NCBI GenBank assembly: GCA_945876405.1
Contig: CAMCOJ010000104.1
Coordinates: 1 to 7,351 of the forward strand
DNA length: 7,351 nucleotides
From: an uncultured Ruminococcus sp.
GTDB lineage: Bacteria > Bacillota > Clostridia > Oscillospirales > Ruminococcaceae
Reading direction: 5' to 3'
Shown: piece by piece, positions 6,935-7,351 of the stretch
How positions within the stretch are numbered: the stretch's first letter is position 1
Layout of the letters: the number at the start of each line of letters is the position of its first letter
Translations under genes and position numbers: made by a program
The notes under the pieces: model-generated
What the model was told of the DNA's origin: nothing
Seen by the model: only the letters and a program-made list of their open reading frames with translations
Databases searched by the model: none

Positions 6935-7204
6935 ATTCCACAACATCTCCCTGAAATCGCCGTTTCTCAAGGAACGTTGTGGAATTCATCTCAGACGATA
7001 AGCTTTAATTCCACAAATCCATACTGAAATCGCCGTTTCTCAAGGTATCTTGTGGAATATTTCTCTGACAATAAGTAATAATTCCACAACACCTACCTAT
7101 AATAGCCGTTTCTCAAGGCATCTTGTGGAATTCATCTCAGACGATAGGCTTTAATTCCACAAATCCATACTGAAATCGCCATTCCTCAAGGCATCTTGTG
7201 GAAT
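6935..7204. repeat. Array of four 51-bp palindromic repeats on an exact 73-bp pitch
   Basis: Four elements each start with ATTCCACAA and end with TTGTGGAAT: 6935-6985, 7008-7058, 7081-7131 and 7154-7204. All are 51 bp and all are separated by exactly 22 bp. Copies 1 and 3 extend the outer arms to 10 bp. The centre holds a conserved GCCGTTTCTCAAGG core (GCCATTCCTCAAGG in copy 4) that can form an inner stem, for example TGA/TCA and AA/TT in copy 1. Each copy can fold into a long hairpin in DNA or RNA. The spacers are related to each other rather than unique. The array is non-coding, lies upstream of the giant gene, and looks like a tandemly amplified intergenic palindrome of the REP/MITE kind. 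The family is not recognised. Confidence 0.9.
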
Positions 7205-7351
7205 ACGTGCCCGGCAATTGCAGCCCTGCTGTGACAGGTGTATGTTTTGTGGGTATGGGGGCGATGTGACCTGAACGTATTCCGCAGTGAGCAGCTGAAA
7301 TTGTATGACTGAATGAGGTAAGGAGCCGTGGCAGGCTCGTGGGCGGTTCCC
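7205..7351. other. Unassigned G-skewed segment at the right edge
   Basis: Composition changes sharply after the palindrome array: the plus strand becomes G-rich and the A+T content falls. The plus strand contains no TTA, CTA or TCA between 7205 and 7351, so all three minus-strand frames are open across the segment. None of them gives a recognisable protein or ends in a gene-like way. A short hairpin GAGCC/GGCTC lies at 7323-7338. It might be the edge of a structured RNA, a mobile element, or the end of a gene lying beyond the window. Confidence 0.3.

Noticed and set aside
6935..7204. CRISPR array
   Set aside because: The period is regular, but the repeats are 51-bp palindromes with internal variation and the 22-bp spacers are related to one another (two differ at one base). 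No cas genes are visible.
6935..7204. Cluster of DnaA boxes / replication origin
   Set aside because: The arms contain TCCACA, as in a DnaA box, but the full 9-mer differs from TTATCCACA at several positions in every copy. The context is a long palindrome beside a surface-protein gene.
7320..7341. Plus-strand gene start with AAGGAG and a following GTG
   Set aside because: The GTG codons are either two bases or thirteen bases from the AAGGAG, both poor spacings, and too little sequence follows to judge a coding frame.
7187..7351. 3' end of a minus-strand gene entering from the right edge
   Set aside because: All three minus frames are open, so openness does not single one out. Each frame ends inside the non-coding palindrome array, and the translations look unnatural.

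Overview
This 7.35-kb window is dominated by one very large gene on the minus strand (260-6805). It encodes a secreted, modular, repeat-rich surface protein of about 2181 residues, read here as an adhesin or cell-surface stalk protein. The moderate G+C content, strong purine-rich ribosome binding sites, the Big/MBG/MucBP-like domain mix and the type of signal peptide suggest a gut-type Bacillota, most likely a Clostridia/Lachnospiraceae member. That placement is inferred from style alone; no taxonomic marker gene is present.

Layout from left to right. Positions 1-36 hold the first 12 codons of another minus-strand gene, with its own Shine-Dalgarno and extended -10 promoter at 44-76. Positions 77-259 are the 3' flank of the giant gene, with a perfect 11-bp GC-rich hairpin (130-157) and a small motif-bearing hairpin (228-244). 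The giant gene follows. In protein order it has a signal peptide, an acidic Pro/Lys-rich linker, an N-terminal domain, two Ig-like (Big-type) domains, an unassigned domain, one InlB/Flg_new-like repeat, seven paired A-B modules of about 145 residues flanked by single A modules, three MBG-like/Ig-like C-terminal domains, a Gly/Asn/Asp linker, and an unusual non-LPXTG C-terminal membrane anchor with a Cys-Cys pair.

Upstream of the giant gene, 6817-7351 contains no supportable gene. It holds an AT-rich leader, a terminator-like hairpin plus T-tract pointing rightward (6871-6909), a strictly periodic array of four 51-bp palindromes on a 73-bp pitch (6935-7204), and a G-skewed, GC-richer segment of unknown identity running off the right edge.

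The giant gene appears to be a stand-alone transcription unit, because the next gene on the same strand has its own promoter. The features most worth a second look are the palindrome array, the C-terminal anchor, and the internally duplicated module array.
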